In this document: in pieces, positions 6,386 through 8,097 of the stretch
How positions within the stretch are numbered: position 1 is the first letter of the stretch
How the letters are laid out: each line of letters begins with the position of its first letter
Notes under the pieces: model-generated
What the model saw: the letters and a program-made list of their open reading frames with translations, nothing else
Databases searched by the model: none
What the model was told of the DNA's origin: nothing
DNA from: JAAERC01 sp032123495
Lineage (GTDB): Bacteria > Zixibacteria > MSB-5A5 > GN15 > PGXB01
DNA: 8,097 bases
Assembly (NCBI GenBank): GCA_032123495.1
Contig: JAQBFG010000046.1
Span: 1 to 8,097, forward strand
Direction: 5' to 3'
Position numbers and translations under genes: made by a program

Positions 6386-7093
6386 ATGCGAACGACTGTA
6401 CCATTGATAATAGCATTTTTAGTCGGCACCTTGTTGGTTGTCAGCTTTTTCATTAATCCCGAACGGATATTTATTGGGGATGCCAAAGATGTTGTCCTGC
6501 AATGGATGACTATTGTCGGTGGGTTTGCATTAGTGCTTGGAGTGGTGTCAATTGTTCGGGTCAACGCCCGCGCGGTCAAACGCAAAAGCGAAGGCTGGTT
6601 TTTCAAGTTGATGACCATTATCTCAGTTTTTGCGATGGCTATCCCGGCAATGTTACCAGTTAGCAAAAATTCAGTTGGCGGTTCTATTTTTTACAGCATC
6701 TTCCCTGATAGCTGGATGCCTCTTTTGGGTACCAGCAGCAGTTCGATTTATGACTGGCTGTTTAACTATGTCGACGCCCCAATGATGGAAACGATGTTTG
6801 CAATGCTTGCCTTTTATATCGCCTCGGCTGCCTATCGCGCTTTTCGTGCCCGCAGCGCCGAAGCAACATTGTTACTTCTCACAGCGACGCTGGTGATGCT
6901 GTGGCGGGTTCCGATGGGTGAGGCATTTTTAAGATTATTCAGCGAGAATCTCCCCGGTTATATCAATACCTATGTGATGGGCGGATTTAATGTTGCGGTT
7001 CAGCGTGGTATTATTATCGGTGCGGCGCTTGGCGCAGCCTCGATGTCACTGCGAATAATTCTTGGTATCGAACGAACTTACATGGGTAAATAA
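6386..7093 (+). CDS. Six-helix integral membrane protein of unknown function
   Basis: I do not recognise an established family name. The 235-residue product has six likely membrane helices at about 4-23, 39-58, 73-91, 132-152, 160-175 and 207-226. Basic loops at 58-69 (RVNARAVKRK) and 151-156 (RAFRAR) and the basic tail (RIILGIERTYMGK) put both termini and the even loops in the cytoplasm. The longest outside loop (92-131) is rich in Ser, Gly and aromatic residues. No transporter, enzyme or secretion motif is visible. It starts 5 bases after the DUF6754-like gene and ends 3 bases before the next, with no Shine-Dalgarno, so it is almost certainly co-transcribed and coupled. It may be the membrane core that holds the neighbouring single-domain proteins together; that is inference from layout only. 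Confidence 0.75.
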   Translation: MRTTVPLIIAFLVGTLLVVSFFINPERIFIGDAKDVVLQWMTIVGGFALVLGVVSIVRVNARAVKRKSEGWFFKLMTIISVFAMAIPAMLPVSKNSVGGSIFYSIFPDSWMPLLGTSSSSIYDWLFNYVDAPMMETMFAMLAFYIASAAYRAFRARSAEATLLLLTATLVMLWRVPMGEAFLRLFSENLPGYINTYVMGGFNVAVQRGIIIGAALGAASMSLRIILGIERTYMGK

Positions 7094-7096
7094 AAG

Positions 7097-7933
7097 ATGG
7101 ATATCTGGGAAAAATTACAAGCTATCGACCGTCGCTGGATTTATCTTTTGATGTTTCTGTCGATTCTTTTCCCAACAATTTTTGTTATGAAATTTCCAAT
7201 TGAGCTTACCCCTGAGGCGGAACAGCTTTACTATGCTGTCGAAGCTCTTCCCGACAGTTCAATTGTTATGCTTACTTTTGATTATTATGCCTCGGCACTG
7301 GCCGAAACCGAACCAATGTCGATTGCGGCTTTACGTCATATGTGGCGCAAAGATATGAAAATTGTCACGCTGACCAATATTCCCCTGGGTGGTCCAACAA
7401 TTGCCGAAAGAGTTACGCGGGATATCGCCAAAGAGTTCAATAAAGAGTATGGAATCGATTTTGTAAATCTCGGTTATAAGGCAAACTATGTGGCGGTGAT
7501 GCATGGGCTGGCTAGTTCAATTGAATCGATTTTCCCGACTGATTATTCCGGGACACCGCTGGCCGAACTGCCACTGATGGATCAGGTAAAATCGTACAAA
7601 GACATTAAATTTCTATATTGTGTCGCTGATAATGCTACAGTCGATTACTGGATATCAATTGTTAATGCCCAGTACGGTGTCCCGGTTGGTTCCGGAGTCA
7701 CCGCAGTAATGGCGCCGAAGATGTATTCGTTTCTTGAATCGGGTCAGATGACCGGTCTTTTGGGAGGCATGAAAGGCGCGGCCGAATATGAAAAGTTGAT
7801 TGGTATTCCTGGTACTGCCACCATCGGGATGGATGCGCAATCGATGGCGCATTTATTAATTATATTCCTTGTGATAGTTGGAAATCTTGGATTTTTCATG
7901 AAACGCCGCAAAGCGAAGGATGCAAAGATTTAA
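7097..7933 (+). CDS. Two-helix membrane protein with a predicted extracytoplasmic alpha/beta domain, unknown function
   Basis: The 278-residue product has one helix near each end, at about 14-31 and 250-268. Arg12-Arg13 before the first and the basic tail KRRKAKDAK (269-277) after the second place both ends in the cytoplasm and the roughly 215-residue middle outside the cytoplasmic membrane. The middle alternates hydrophobic strands (SIVMLTFDY, MKIVTLTNI, IKFLYCVAD) with amphipathic helices, like a Rossmann-type alpha/beta fold. A glycine- and methionine-rich segment (VGSGVTAVMAPKMYSFLESG, 197-216, then GLLGGMKGAAEYEKL) precedes the second helix. I recognise no active-site motif or named family. 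It follows the six-helix gene by 3 bases, and the next gene starts directly after its stop codon. Its predicted topology mirrors that of the first gene in the cluster, whose soluble domain is cytoplasmic. Confidence 0.75.
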   Translation: MDIWEKLQAIDRRWIYLLMFLSILFPTIFVMKFPIELTPEAEQLYYAVEALPDSSIVMLTFDYYASALAETEPMSIAALRHMWRKDMKIVTLTNIPLGGPTIAERVTRDIAKEFNKEYGIDFVNLGYKANYVAVMHGLASSIESIFPTDYSGTPLAELPLMDQVKSYKDIKFLYCVADNATVDYWISIVNAQYGVPVGSGVTAVMAPKMYSFLESGQMTGLLGGMKGAAEYEKLIGIPGTATIGMDAQSMAHLLIIFLVIVGNLGFFMKRRKAKDAKI

Positions 7934-8097
7934 ATGGAGAGCTATAGCTTTATAGAACATTTTCAGATATGGTTGCGGGCCTATCTGATTTTATCGCTGT
8001 TCTCCTTCATGTACAAGGATAACAAGGTTTATAAGTTATCTGAGCATGTTTTTGCCGGTCTGTCGGCGGGGTATTATGTCGGACTTATCTGGCAAAC
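7934..8097 (+). CDS. Start of a further membrane protein of the cluster (cut by window end)
   Basis: The ATG follows the previous stop codon without a gap (TAAATG), and the frame stays open for 54 codons to the window end. GAAGGA at 7915-7920, 13 bases upstream, is a possible ribosome site. The visible part has a hydrophobic stretch at about 13-26 (ending LSLFSFMY), a polar basic linker (KDNKVYKLSEH) and a second hydrophobic Gly/Ala/Tyr-rich stretch from residue 39 on. This fits a polytopic membrane protein with small loops. The product is not recognised; its position argues that it belongs to the same unit as the three genes before it. Confidence 0.7.
   Translation, partial: MESYSFIEHFQIWLRAYLILSLFSFMYKDNKVYKLSEHVFAGLSAGYYVGLIWQ

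Noticed and set aside
1..8097. CRISPR array, tRNA, rRNA or insertion sequence
   Set aside because: No regularly spaced direct repeats, no tRNA or rRNA signature and no transposase-like reading frame is present.

Overview
The window carries two divergent transcription units from what looks like a Gram-negative, mostly AT-leaning bacterium. An LpxH-type lipid A hydrolase implies an outer membrane. The set of families (archaeal/Thermotoga-type SAH hydrolase with a short C-terminus, a GNHD-type LpxH like that of Bacteroidetes, and a DUF6754-like membrane module) suggests an uncultured FCB-type or candidate-phylum lineage such as Zixibacteria. That placement is inference from memory of protein families and is not shown by any marker gene here.

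Left half (minus strand, read right to left from about 3680 to 245): a three-gene unit of a sugar-phosphate nucleotidyltransferase with a left-handed beta-helix tail, metK (S-adenosylmethionine synthetase) and ahcY (S-adenosylhomocysteine hydrolase). MetK makes the methyl donor and AhcY removes its inhibitory by-product, so the last two genes form the core of an activated-methyl cycle; they overlap or abut. Beyond ahcY, bases 1-244 hold no convincing gene but contain a cluster of short hairpin-forming sequences that look like interspersed repeat elements.

Centre (3681-3822): a short AT-rich divergent promoter region.

Right half (plus strand, 3823 to the window end): an lpxH-like gene and panC, one base apart, then a roughly 100-base gap with a good promoter, then four tightly packed genes (5502 to beyond 8097) that encode membrane proteins of no known function. 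The first resembles the DUF6754 family, with a predicted cytoplasmic alpha/beta domain between membrane segments. The second is a six-helix membrane protein. The third is a two-helix protein whose alpha/beta domain is predicted to lie outside the cytoplasmic membrane. The fourth is a membrane protein cut by the window edge. Gaps of 5, 3 and 0 bases and complementary topologies suggest one membrane complex with a domain on each side of the membrane. This module is the most interesting and least explained part of the window.

Translation signals are uneven: metK and ahcY have recognisable Shine-Dalgarno sequences, while most other genes do not, and the predicted promoter for the membrane module would start its transcript at or next to its GTG start codon.
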